From the NCBI GenBank assembly GCA_963757125.1, contig CAVWQP010000006.1, positions 124,001 to 188,000 of the forward strand: a stretch of 64,000 nucleotides of DNA, read 5' to 3'. This document shows positions 28,369 through 36,156 of the stretch, one piece after another. How positions within the stretch are numbered: position 1 is the first letter of the stretch; each line of letters begins with the position of its first letter. The stretch is from CAVVSD01 sp963757125 (GTDB taxonomy: Bacteria > Actinomycetota > Thermoleophilia > Solirubrobacterales > Solirubrobacteraceae). The notes below the pieces were generated by a model. It was not told the origin of the DNA. It ran no database searches and saw only the letters and a program-made list of their open reading frames with translations. Both the position numbers and the translations under genes were made by a program.

Positions 28369-29790
28369 TTGACACCCATCGTCGAGCGCACGCGCTCGCT
28401 CACCGCTCGCGGAGCGGACGCCGGCCGCGCCGGTGCGTCGCCGCTCCTGCTGCTGTGCGTCGCGCAGTTCGTCCTGCAGCTCGACTTCAGCATCGTGAAC
28501 ATCGCGCTGCGGACCATCGCGGGCGAGCTGCACTTCAGCGCCGTGAGCCTGCAGTGGGTCGTGACCGGCTACGCGCTCTCGTTCGGTTCGCTCCTGCTCC
28601 TCGGCGGCCGGCTGGGAGACGTCCTCGGCCGGCGCAGGCTGCTGCTCGGCGGTCTGTGGCTGTTCGGTGCCGCGTCGGTGGCCTGCGGGCTCGCGTCGTC
28701 GCCTGTGATGCTCGTGGCCGCACGGTTCGTGCAGGGCATCGGCGCGGCGCTGATGGCGCCGTCGATCATCGCGATGCTCACCGCGATCTACGCCGACGGG
28801 CCGGCGCGCACACGGGCGCTCGGCCTGTGGACGGCGGCGACGGCGGCCGGCGGAGTGAGCGGCATCGTCGCGGGCGGCGTCCTCACGCAGTACCTCGGTT
28901 GGCGGTCGATCTTCCTCGTGAACATCCCGGTGATCGCGGTGCTGCTTCCCGTTGCGCGGCGCGTCCTGCCCGAGGTGCCCGGCGACCGGAGCCGCAAGCT
29001 CGACGCGCTCGGGGCGACCACGGTGACGATCGCGATCGGCGCCCTCATCTTCGGGCTCAGCAATGGCGAGCAGCACGGGTTCGCGTCGACGGGGTCGCTC
29101 CTCGCGTTCGGCATCTTCGTGGTGTTCGCGGTCGCCTTCGTCGTGATCGAACGGACGGTCGCGGCACCGATGCTGCCGTTCTCGTTCCTGGCGGTGGGCA
29201 TCCGCCGTGTGTCGTTCGTGGTGATGCTCGTGGTCGGTGGGGTGTTCGCCGCCTACGCGTACTTCGTCGCTCTGTACCTGCAGCGAGTCCTGGGCTACAG
29301 CGAGATCCAGGCGGCGGTGGCCCTCGTGCCGGCGCCGGCGACGCTCGTGGTCGGCTCCACGCTCGTCAGCCGCCGGGCGATCGCCCGGCTCGGCGTGAAG
29401 ACGACGATGCTCGCCGGCCTCGTGTCGCTCGCGGCGGGCCAGCTCGTCCTCAGCCGCCTGACCGACGACAGCGCCTACCTCACGCAGGTGCTGCCCGGGC
29501 TGATCCTCACCCCCTTCGGCGGCGCGCTCGTGTTCCCGGCGGTCTCGGTCGGCATGACGAGCGCCGTGACGGCGGTGGACCGTGGCCTTGCGGGCGGGCT
29601 CATCCCGACGGCCCAGCAGGTCGGCGGCGCGATCTTCCTCGCGGTGCTGGCCACGATCGCCGCGAGCACGACCCGGCACAGCGGGTCGCTCGTCGACGGG
29701 TACCGGACGTCGTATCTCGTCGCGGCGGGGTTCATCGCGGTGACGGCGGTGTTCGTCGCGTGCAGCGCGATGCGACCCGCCTCAGGCTGA
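28369..29790 (+). CDS. MFS transporter, DHA2 (EmrB/QacA) drug-exporter family
   Basis: A 473-residue, 14-segment exporter with LDFSIVNIALRTIAGEL in helix 1 and GGRLGDVLGRRRLLL as motif A. The start TTG 28369 is preceded at 4 nt by AGGAG, and no ATG or GTG fits the family N-terminus. It is divergent from the HD-GYP/LuxR regulator with 79 nt between them, so that regulator may control it. Substrate unknown. Confidence 0.85.
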   Translation: MTPIVERTRSLTARGADAGRAGASPLLLLCVAQFVLQLDFSIVNIALRTIAGELHFSAVSLQWVVTGYALSFGSLLLLGGRLGDVLGRRRLLLGGLWLFGAASVACGLASSPVMLVAARFVQGIGAALMAPSIIAMLTAIYADGPARTRALGLWTAATAAGGVSGIVAGGVLTQYLGWRSIFLVNIPVIAVLLPVARRVLPEVPGDRSRKLDALGATTVTIAIGALIFGLSNGEQHGFASTGSLLAFGIFVVFAVAFVVIERTVAAPMLPFSFLAVGIRRVSFVVMLVVGGVFAAYAYFVALYLQRVLGYSEIQAAVALVPAPATLVVGSTLVSRRAIARLGVKTTMLAGLVSLAAGQLVLSRLTDDSAYLTQVLPGLILTPFGGALVFPAVSVGMTSAVTAVDRGLAGGLIPTAQQVGGAIFLAVLATIAASTTRHSGSLVDGYRTSYLVAAGFIAVTAVFVACSAMRPASG

Positions 29791-29818
29791 GGCGTCCGGC
29801 CACTCAGGGGTGCCGGGA

Positions 29819-29824
29819 TATCCT
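29819..29824 (+). promoter_or_regulatory. -10 box TATCCT for the leaderless HNH gene
   Basis: TATCCT is followed by 7 nt and then GTG 29832, with no Shine-Dalgarno. Confidence 0.5.
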
Positions 29825-29831
29825 GGGACGG

Positions 29832-30167
29832 GTGGAGGTCGACGTCGAGCAGCTCATCGAGCGCGACGGCCCGGAGTGCGTCTGGTGCGGCCGCGAGCTC
29901 TGGCGGCGCGACCTGACGCTCGACCACGTCGTGCCGCGCTCGCGCGGCGGTCACATGACGCAGGAGAACGCGCTGCTTGCCTGCCGGTCGTGCAACCGGC
30001 GGCGCGGCGCCCGGCCCGTCGACGCCTACGTCCGCGACCGGCTGCGCGAGGGCGCCGCGGTCGACGTCGACGCCGTGCGCCGGTCGCTGACCCGGCTCGC
30101 AAGGTCCCCGCGGCGCGCCCATCGCGAGGCCGCCGCCCGCCAGCTGCAGCGGCTGGCCACCGTCTGA
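29832..30167 (+). CDS. HNH endonuclease
   Basis: A 111-residue protein with a complete HNH zinc-nuclease motif: CVWCGREL, then LTLDHVVPRSRGG with the catalytic histidine, an Asn in ENALLACRSCNRRRG, and the second CxxC. A basic helical tail follows (AREAAARQLQRL). It ends 7 nt from the end of the retron reverse transcriptase, which runs the other way. HNH proteins of this size are common in actinobacteria, so a link to the retron is only a possibility. Its own -10 box shows it is transcribed separately. Confidence 0.88.
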   Translation: MEVDVEQLIERDGPECVWCGRELWRRDLTLDHVVPRSRGGHMTQENALLACRSCNRRRGARPVDAYVRDRLREGAAVDVDAVRRSLTRLARSPRRAHREAAARQLQRLATV

Positions 30168-30174
30168 GCTGCGC

Positions 30175-31485
30175 TCACCAGGCGATCGCGTCGAAGCGCG
30201 CCCGCAGCCGCTCGCCGCGCGCCGGGTGCAGCTGGCCCACCCAGGCGATGCGCCCAAGCAGGTGCGCGCGGAAGTCGGGCAGGTCGTCGCGGTTGGCGGC
30301 CGCCGGGCCGTGGCGCGCCGCGTCGTGCAGGATCGCCTTGAGACGGTCGTACTCGGGGCGCGGGACGTTGAGGCGCTCGTTGACCACGACGCCGCAGACG
30401 AGCTGGCGCTCGTTGTGGCGCCGGACGCCGGTCTTGCCGGGCGCGACGCGGAAGCCCTCGTCGCGCGCGACCTCCGCGACGACCCGCGCGAGCGTCCCGG
30501 CCGGGAGGTCGGCACCGCCGGAGAACGTCAGGTCGTCGGCGTAGCGCGAGTAGCCGGCGAGAAGCGTCGGCGCGAGCGCGGCGAGCCGGCGATCCAGGCC
30601 GAGGGCTGCGAGCGAGGCCAGGGCGGGCGAGGTCGGGGCGCCCTGGGGGAGGTGGGGCGTCGCGAGGCGGCGCCCGAGACGGGCGTGGCGCTGCACCTGG
30701 CGCGGATCGCTCGGCCGCGGGATCCGCGCCCACTCCGTCGCCGGGACCACCGTGACGCACAGCGCGGTCAGCACGTGCGCGACGGCCTCGGGGTACCCGG
30801 CGGTGCGGAAGATGCCGAAGACGCGTGCCGCGGGGACGCTCGCGAAGAAGTCCTCGAGGTCGAGCCGCACGACGGTCGCCCGGCCGACGTGCAGCGCCGC
30901 ATGGGTGCGGACGGAGCGGCCGGGGACGAAGCCGTGGGCGGCGTCGTGCTGCGGGATGTGGTCGAGGATCTCGTGGAGGATCCAGCGCTGGATCTCCTTC
31001 AACCGCAGTTTCGGCCGGGCGATCGGCCGCGGCGGGCCGTCCGGGCGCGGCTGCCAGCGGTAGGTGTAGTTGCGCAGGCGGCGGTGGGGCGTGTCGCGCT
31101 CGAGGCCGCGGGCGTCCGCGAGCCACATGAGCCCGCCGGCGTCGAGCTCCAGGAGGTCGGCGAGCTCGCCCGGCGTCGCGATCCGCGGCGTGTGCCACGG
31201 CATCCGGCCCATCTCCGGCGCGAAGTCGCGCCAGCGCACGACGTGCGGCCGTCCCGCGAAGCGCTTCAGCGTCAGCTCGATGTAGGAGGCGAGCTCGCGC
31301 GGGCGGTCGGCCGGTGGGCGCGGGTACGCCTCGAGGGTCCGGCGCACGACCGGCCGCAGCCAGCGCGGGCGCGGGGACAGCACGTCGCCGCCGCGGCGCA
31401 CCATCGCCGTCTCCGTCCACGCGCCGGCGAGGAAGGCGGCCGCGAGCGCGGCGCCGAGCTCTCGTCGGCGGGATCCGGCGGACAT
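30175..31485 (-). CDS. Retron-type reverse transcriptase
   Basis: A 436-residue RT. Motif A VVRLDLEDFF holds D209. Motif B is QGAPTSPALASL (281-292) and motif C YSRYADDLTFSG holds the catalytic YADD at 315-318. The retron hallmarks are present: DAAHGFVPGRSVRTHA (181-196) matches the N/HxxAHGF region, and QLVCGVVVNERLNV (361-374) is the VTG region with Cys in place of Thr. The N-terminal 130 residues are an extension like that of myxobacterial Mx162/Sa163 RTs, by recollection. ATG 31485 lies 19 nt after the a2 repeat. The product would convert the upstream RNA into branched msDNA. Confidence 0.92.
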   Translation of the reverse strand: MSAGSRRRELGAALAAAFLAGAWTETAMVRRGGDVLSPRPRWLRPVVRRTLEAYPRPPADRPRELASYIELTLKRFAGRPHVVRWRDFAPEMGRMPWHTPRIATPGELADLLELDAGGLMWLADARGLERDTPHRRLRNYTYRWQPRPDGPPRPIARPKLRLKEIQRWILHEILDHIPQHDAAHGFVPGRSVRTHAALHVGRATVVRLDLEDFFASVPAARVFGIFRTAGYPEAVAHVLTALCVTVVPATEWARIPRPSDPRQVQRHARLGRRLATPHLPQGAPTSPALASLAALGLDRRLAALAPTLLAGYSRYADDLTFSGGADLPAGTLARVVAEVARDEGFRVAPGKTGVRRHNERQLVCGVVVNERLNVPRPEYDRLKAILHDAARHGPAAANRDDLPDFRAHLLGRIAWVGQLHPARGERLRARFDAIAW

Positions 31486-31504
31486 CCGGATCGCGATGGT
31501 AGAT

Positions 31505-31519
31505 GGGGCGACAGCCCGA
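31505..31519 (-). repeat. Retron a2 inverted repeat arm
   Basis: 15 bp, perfectly complementary to 31649-31663. It pairs with a1 to form the base of the msr-msd RNA. Confidence 0.85.
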
Positions 31520-31648
31520 CTGCTCCTGTCGTGCGTGCGCGGGCCGGCGGTTCGAGCCGCAAGGCGCACGCGATGCACTGCGTCGGTGTTGCAGGTCCCC
31601 CGGGGGTGCCCCGGAGAGCGATCACGCGCCGAGGCGCGGTCTCGCGGC

Positions 31649-31663
31649 TCGGGCTGTCGCCCC
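31649..31663 (-). repeat. Retron a1 inverted repeat arm
   Basis: 15 bp, perfectly complementary to 31505-31519. It marks the 5' end of the predicted ncRNA. Confidence 0.85.
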
Positions 31664-31669
31664 CTGGGG

Positions 31670-31675
31670 ACGGTA
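31670..31675 (-). promoter_or_regulatory. -10 box TACCGT of the retron transcript
   Basis: On the minus strand TACCGT ends 6 nt before a1, so transcription would begin at or next to the first base of a1. No convincing -35 hexamer is seen. Confidence 0.5.
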
Positions 31676-31689
31676 GATGAGTGGTTCCA

Positions 31690-31717
31690 TGTCGAGAAGC
31701 TCCGACCGGCTCCGCTC
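31690..31717 (+). promoter_or_regulatory. Candidate ECF42 promoter
   Basis: TGTCGA (31690-31695), 17 nt, then CGCTC (31713-31717). This resembles the -35 TGTCGA promoters reported for ECF42 sigma factors in front of DGPF genes, recalled from the literature. It lies 52 nt before the YCII gene and is interleaved with the divergent retron promoter. Confidence 0.5.
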
Positions 31718-31768
31718 ACGGGGTGAAGGGCCTCGACAGGCGCGGCCCACGGACACCAGGAGACCCCG

Positions 31769-32188
31769 ATGCCGAAGTACCTGCTGCTCAAGCACTATCG
31801 CGGCGGCCCGGAGCCGCACCGAGCCGTGCCCCCGATCGACAAGTGGGCCCCCGAGGACGTGGAGGCGCACATGGCCTTCCAGCATCACGTCAGCGAGCTG
31901 CTGGAGGAGAACGGCGAGTACGTCGACGCGCGGGCACTCGCGCCGGCGCAGACCTGGGTGCGCTACGGCGGCCCGGACGCCGCGCCCGTCACGACCGACG
32001 GCCCGCATCCCGAGACCGGCGACCTGGTCGGCGGCTGGTGGATGATCGACGTCGATTCGCACGAGCGGGCCGTCGAGCTCGCGGCGTACGTCTCCTCCGA
32101 GCCCGGCCCGGGAGGAGAGCCGCTGTACGAGTGGATCGACGTCCGGGAGATCATGTGGGAGCGTCCTCGGCCGACCGACGCGGCGTGA
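31769..32188 (+). CDS. YCII/DGPF-domain protein, ECF42 partner
   Basis: A 139-residue protein of the YCII-related (DGPF) family. PKYLLLKHYRGG opens the ferredoxin-like fold, and DGPHPETGDLVGGWWMIDVDS contains a DGPH variant of the DGPF motif. DGPF proteins are the standard neighbours and targets of ECF42 sigma factors; their biochemical role is unknown. AGGAG precedes the ATG. The stop overlaps the sigma factor start (GTGA). Confidence 0.88.
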   Translation: MPKYLLLKHYRGGPEPHRAVPPIDKWAPEDVEAHMAFQHHVSELLEENGEYVDARALAPAQTWVRYGGPDAAPVTTDGPHPETGDLVGGWWMIDVDSHERAVELAAYVSSEPGPGGEPLYEWIDVREIMWERPRPTDAA

Positions 32189-33360
32189 TCGAGGAGGGCG
32201 CGCTGCGGGCACTCGTCCCTCGGGTGCTCGCGGGCCTGGTCCGGCGCGGCGAGGACTTCGACGCCGCCGAGGATGCGCTGCAGGAGGCGCTGCTCGAGGC
32301 GCTGCGGGTCTGGCCCGAGCACCTGCCGCGCGACCCGGACGCGTGGCTGGCGACGGTCGCGACGCGGCGGCTGGTCGACGCCCGCCGGAGCGAGGCCGCT
32401 CGCCACCGGCGCGAGGAGGCGACGCAGCCCGAGCCGCAGCCGGCGTCGACCAACGAGGGCGATGACACGCTGTTCCTGCTCTTCTGCTGCTGCCACCCCG
32501 ACCTCGCGCCCGCCTCCCAGGTGGCGCTGACGCTGCGCGCCGTCGGCGGCCTCACCACACGGGAGATCGCCGACGCCTTCTACGTGCCGGAGGCGACGAT
32601 GGCGCAGCGGATCAGCCGCGCCAAGCGCGCTCTGCGGCAGCGCCGCCTGGACCAGCCCGGCGACCTCGCCGTCGTGCTGCGCGTGCTCTACCTCGTCTAC
32701 ACGGCCGGTCACTCCGACCGGGTGGACCTGACGCGCGAGGCGATCCGGCTCGCCCGTCAGCTCACCCTCGCCACCGGGGAACCGGAGGCGCGCGGGCTGC
32801 TCGCGCTCATGCTCCTCAACCACGCCCGCCTCCCGGCGCGATTCGACTCGCAGGGTCGCATCGTCACGCTCGACCGGCAGGACCGCGGCCTGTGGGACAC
32901 GCGCGAGATCGCCGAGGGCGTGCGCGTCCTGCAATCGGCGCTGGCTGTCCAGCGCCCCGGGCGCTACCAGATCGAGGCCGCCATCGCCGCCCTGCACGAC
33001 GATGCGGCAAGCGCCGAGGAGACCGACTGGCCGCAGATCCTCGCCTGGTACGACGACCTCGTCGCGCTCACCGACGACGCGGTCCGCCAGGACCCCGCCG
33101 CCGTGCTCGGCCGCGCGGTCGCGGTCGGCCATGTCGTGGGTCCCGCCGCGGGGCTGCAGGAGACCGATCGGCTGCGCGAGGTGCTCGGCGATCGGCATCG
33201 GTGGCACGCCGTGCGAGCCCACCTGCACGAGCTCGACGGCGACCTGCCCGCTGCCGCGTGCGCATTCGCGGAGGCCGCCCGGCGCGCGACGAACGTCGCC
33301 GAGCGCGACCACCTGGTCCGCCAGGCCGCCCGCGCGCGGGCCGCCGCGCTCCACAGCTGA
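32185..33360 (+). CDS. ECF42-type RNA polymerase sigma factor with C-terminal TPR-like domain
   Basis: A 391-residue ECF sigma factor. Region 2 includes DFDAAEDALQEALLEALRVWP; region 4 includes GGLTTREIADAFYVPEATMAQRISRAKRALRQ. A long helical C-terminal extension (about 180-391, DUF6596-like) contains DRQDRGLWDTREIAEGV and RYQIEAAIAALHDDA. ECF42 factors have no anti-sigma factor; the extension is thought to control activity. It starts at GTG 32185 inside the YCII stop. It probably transcribes its own operon from the promoter at 31690. Confidence 0.9.
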   Translation: MIEEGALRALVPRVLAGLVRRGEDFDAAEDALQEALLEALRVWPEHLPRDPDAWLATVATRRLVDARRSEAARHRREEATQPEPQPASTNEGDDTLFLLFCCCHPDLAPASQVALTLRAVGGLTTREIADAFYVPEATMAQRISRAKRALRQRRLDQPGDLAVVLRVLYLVYTAGHSDRVDLTREAIRLARQLTLATGEPEARGLLALMLLNHARLPARFDSQGRIVTLDRQDRGLWDTREIAEGVRVLQSALAVQRPGRYQIEAAIAALHDDAASAEETDWPQILAWYDDLVALTDDAVRQDPAAVLGRAVAVGHVVGPAAGLQETDRLREVLGDRHRWHAVRAHLHELDGDLPAAACAFAEAARRATNVAERDHLVRQAARARAAALHS

Positions 33361-33385
33361 CGAACCCGGAGAGAGAGGAGAGGTC

Positions 33386-33874
33386 ATGAAGCCGCAGGAG
33401 ATCACCCAGGAGCTCGAGCATCCCGGAGCACGGAACCTGCTCGAGTCGGCGACGCTGCTCCGGCTCGCCTACGACGGATCGGACGGCTTCCCGCGAGTGA
33501 TCCCGATCGGGTTCCTCTGGAACGGGAGCCGGATCGTCGTCTGCACGGCGGCGACCGCGCCCAAGGTGAAGGCGCTGTCGTCGCGCCCTCACGTCGCGGT
33601 GACGATCGATGCCGGCGACACGCCGACGGAGGCGAAGGCGCTCCTGGTGCGTGGGCTCGCGAACGTGGAGATCGTCGACGGCGTCCCCGGCGAGTACATC
33701 GCGGCGGCGACGAAGGTCATGGGCGCAGAACAGGCGACGGAGTTCGAGAGTCAGGTCGGGTCGCTCTACGACCAGATGGCGCGCATCTCCATCGAGCCGG
33801 CCTGGGCGCGCTTCTTCGACTTCGGCGCCGGCCGCATGCCGGCCTTCCTGACGAAGCTCGTGGGCGACGCGTAG
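33386..33874 (+). CDS. Pyridoxamine 5'-phosphate oxidase-like flavin-binding protein
   Basis: A 162-residue split-barrel protein. LRLAYDGSDGFPRVIPIGFLWNGSRIVVCTA and KVKALSSRPHVAVTID are typical of PPOX-class F420- or FMN-binding proteins. It is preceded by a strong purine run (GAGAGAGGAGAGG) and follows the sigma factor by 25 nt, so it is probably the third gene of the ECF42 operon. Cofactor and substrate are not defined. Confidence 0.82.
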   Translation: MKPQEITQELEHPGARNLLESATLLRLAYDGSDGFPRVIPIGFLWNGSRIVVCTAATAPKVKALSSRPHVAVTIDAGDTPTEAKALLVRGLANVEIVDGVPGEYIAAATKVMGAEQATEFESQVGSLYDQMARISIEPAWARFFDFGAGRMPAFLTKLVGDA

Positions 33875-33875
33875 G

Positions 33876-34313
33876 TCAGCGCTTGCGCCGGTGGGTCAGC
33901 GTGAAGTCGAGCTCCCAGGTGCGTCCCTCGTCCTGCGACGACTCCCAGCGCGCGTCGATCGTGTCGCCGTCGTCGGAGAAGCGGCCCTCGAAGCGCTGCC
34001 AGAAGCTCAGCGGCGAGAAGTCGGGCTTCGTCCGCTCGAGCGTCCAGAGCCCGTCGCGCAGCTGCATGTCGTAGAGGCGCACGACGCCGCGGGAGTCGTA
34101 GTAGTGCTGCGTGAAGGCGTCGCCGGCGGGCGCCAGCAGGCACATGCCGTCGGGGACGTCGGACAGGGGCACCTCGGAGCGCTGCAGCACGTACCGGTCG
34201 CCCAGCACCCACTCGAACGAGGCGGTGCCCTGCACCGAGCCCGGGAGGTCCACCTCCATGGTCCACTCGCCGATCAGGGGCTCGAGCCTCGTGCGTGGGT
34301 CGTCGTCGGGCAT
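33876..34313 (-). CDS. DUF1579-like lipocalin-fold protein
   Basis: A 145-residue all-beta protein. RLEPLIGEWTMEVDLPG opens as in DUF1579/heme-binding-like lipocalins, and SFEWVLGDRYVLQRSEVP and RFSDDGDTIDARWESSQDEG follow the same strand pattern. Its function is unknown. GGAGAGGAG precedes the ATG on the minus strand. It converges on the PPOX gene with 1 nt between stops and is often seen near DGPF genes. Confidence 0.75.
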   Translation of the reverse strand: MPDDDPRTRLEPLIGEWTMEVDLPGSVQGTASFEWVLGDRYVLQRSEVPLSDVPDGMCLLAPAGDAFTQHYYDSRGVVRLYDMQLRDGLWTLERTKPDFSPLSFWQRFEGRFSDDGDTIDARWESSQDEGRTWELDFTLTHRRKR

Positions 34314-34405
34314 CGTCGTCGCTCCTCTCCTGGTCGGCACGGGGACGATCAGATCGACCGGAATGCGGTATCGCCTTCGCCTCGGGCGATACCGATGACC
34401 TGAGC

Positions 34406-36124
34406 ATGACGCTGTCGACGCCCGACCGTGGCCTGGCCGTGGTGGACGCACTCCCGGAGGGAGTCGTGACGCTCGACGCCGCGGGACGAGTCCTGACCTG
34501 CAATCCCAGTGCCGCCGCCATGCTGGACGCGCCGCCGCACGAGATCGTCGGCTCCATGATCGGGCTCGGGCCGATGGTGAGCGAGGACGGGACGCCGATT
34601 CCGGAGCCCGACCTCGCGTGGAACCAGACGCTGCGTGACGGACGGCCGGTCAGGTCGGCGCCCGCAGGTGTGCCGTCGCGGGACGGCTCGACGCGGTGGA
34701 TCCGAGTGAACTCGGCGCCGATCGACGAGGTCTTCGAGCGTGGTCGCGCCGCGGTGGTGGTCTCGTTCCTGGAGGTCACGGACGGCTATCGCCTCCGCAT
34801 GGAGGCCGAGCATCGCGCGACCCACGACCCGCTGACCGGCCTCGCCAACCGCGTCCTGTTCGAGCGGGAACTCGGCAGGAAGATCGGCGAGACGGACCGG
34901 GCCGACCACCAGCTTGCCGTGCTGTTCCTCGACCTCGACGACTTCAAGGTGATCAACGACTCCCTGGGCCACCAGGAGGGCGATCGCCTGCTGCGGGTCG
35001 CCGCGAAGCGGCTGGCCCACGCCGTGCGCCACGGAGACGTGCTCGCGCGTTTCGCAGGCGACGAGTTCGTCGTCGCGGCGCACGTCGCGTCGTTCGCCGT
35101 CGCCGAGGCGATCGCCGAGCGCATGAGGTCGGTGCTCGGCCATCCGGTCCGCCTCGGCGAACACGAGCACGTCCTGCGGGCCTCGATCGGCATCGCCATG
35201 GCCGACGGCGTCGACGAGGACGTCGCGGATCTGCTGCGCAACGCCGATTCCGCCATGTATCGCGCCAAGCGCACGGGACGGGGCGTCGCGCTGTTCGACG
35301 ACCGCATGCGGGTCGCGGCGATCGAGCGCCTGACCCTCGAGAGCGGGCTGCGCAGGGCGCTCGCCGAGGGTCACCTGGAACTCCACTATCAGCCGGTCGT
35401 CGACTTGACGACGACCGCATGGACGAGCGTGGAGGCCCTCGTCAGATGGCGAGACCCCGCACTCGGCCTGATCGCGCCCGGACGGTTCATCCCCGTCGCC
35501 GAGGACAGCGGGCTCATTCTGGAGGTCGGTGCGTGGGTGCTGGAGGAGGCGTGCTCACAGCTCGCCGGCTGGCAGCGCTCCGGCGACGCGCCCGAACGCG
35601 GCATCGCCGTCAACGTGTCGCTCCGTCAGCTGATGAGCCGCGACTTCCCGCAGCAGGTCCAGAGGGTCCTGCAGATGACGGGCATCGACCCCGGCCTGCT
35701 CGGCCTCGAGATCACGGAGAGCGTGCTCATGGACGGGGGCGACTACGCCGAGGACTGCGTGACGGAGTTGCGCGGGCTCGGCGTCCGGCTCATCCTCGAC
35801 GACTTCGGCACGGGCCTGTCGTCGCTGAGTCGCCTGCAGGAGCTTCCCCTGGATGTGCTCAAGATCGACCAGTCGTTCATCGCGCACCTCGGGACCGACT
35901 GCCCATCCCGCGCGATCGTCAAGGCGATCCTGGAGATGGGCCACGCGTTGCGGCTGGAGGTCGTCGCCGAGGGCGTCGAGACCCAGGCCCAGCTGGACGA
36001 CCTGCGCGAGCTCGCGCCTGCCGGCCTCTCCTGCCACGCGCAGGGATTCCTGCTCGCACGGCCTACGCTCGCCCACGAATACGTCCTGCAGGCCCGCGGC
36101 GGCGAGCTGCTCGCGGCCCGCTGA
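34406..36124 (+). CDS. PAS-GGDEF-EAL protein (c-di-GMP metabolism)
   Basis: A 572-residue cytoplasmic protein. An N-terminal PAS domain (about 8-125) precedes a GGDEF domain with RFAGDEFVVAAH (first Gly replaced by Ala, still compatible with cyclase activity). The EAL domain (about 320-565) has EALVRWRDP, ITESVLMDGG, LDDFGTGLSSL and VVAEGVETQAQ, so the phosphodiesterase residues look intact. It makes or breaks c-di-GMP in response to a PAS signal. ATG 34406 excludes an implausible basic leader from 34295. It converges on the pseudo-receiver gene. Confidence 0.92.
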   Translation: MTLSTPDRGLAVVDALPEGVVTLDAAGRVLTCNPSAAAMLDAPPHEIVGSMIGLGPMVSEDGTPIPEPDLAWNQTLRDGRPVRSAPAGVPSRDGSTRWIRVNSAPIDEVFERGRAAVVVSFLEVTDGYRLRMEAEHRATHDPLTGLANRVLFERELGRKIGETDRADHQLAVLFLDLDDFKVINDSLGHQEGDRLLRVAAKRLAHAVRHGDVLARFAGDEFVVAAHVASFAVAEAIAERMRSVLGHPVRLGEHEHVLRASIGIAMADGVDEDVADLLRNADSAMYRAKRTGRGVALFDDRMRVAAIERLTLESGLRRALAEGHLELHYQPVVDLTTTAWTSVEALVRWRDPALGLIAPGRFIPVAEDSGLILEVGAWVLEEACSQLAGWQRSGDAPERGIAVNVSLRQLMSRDFPQQVQRVLQMTGIDPGLLGLEITESVLMDGGDYAEDCVTELRGLGVRLILDDFGTGLSSLSRLQELPLDVLKIDQSFIAHLGTDCPSRAIVKAILEMGHALRLEVVAEGVETQAQLDDLRELAPAGLSCHAQGFLLARPTLAHEYVLQARGGELLAAR

Positions 36125-36156
36125 TCTCGCAGGTCTGCACGCGTCCACGCCCTCGG

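Larger units (their letters stand above)
31505..31663 (-). ncRNA. Retron msr-msd non-coding RNA
   Basis: On the RT strand and just upstream of it, a perfect 15-bp inverted repeat bounds a 159-nt region: a1 GGGGCGACAGCCCGA (31663 to 31649) and a2 TCGGGCTGTCGCCCC (31519 to 31505). Directly after a1 is GAGC, where the priming guanosine of retrons is expected. Next come two small stem-loops, CGCGCC/GGCGCG and CCGGGG/CCCCGG (msr-like). Then follows a long hairpin with arms 31564-31571 and 31533-31540 (8 bp perfect) and an inner stem 31557-31560/31547-31550 (msd-like), nested in CCTG/CAGG. This matches the order a1-msr-msd-a2-RT of known retrons. Exact msDNA ends cannot be set from sequence. Confidence 0.85.

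Noticed and set aside
28324..29679. A 451-codon minus-strand frame antisense to the third DHA2 exporter
   Set aside because: Low-complexity Arg/Glu/His composition typical of a shadow frame in high-GC DNA.
31549..31558. tRNA gene suggested by GGTTCGAGCC
   Set aside because: No acceptor, D or anticodon arm around it. It is the loop of the msd-like hairpin of the retron.
30175..31791. Reverse transcriptase start extended to 31791
   Set aside because: The longer frame would run through the a1/a2 repeats and the msr-msd region and across the YCII start. ATG 31485 just after a2 fits retron layout.
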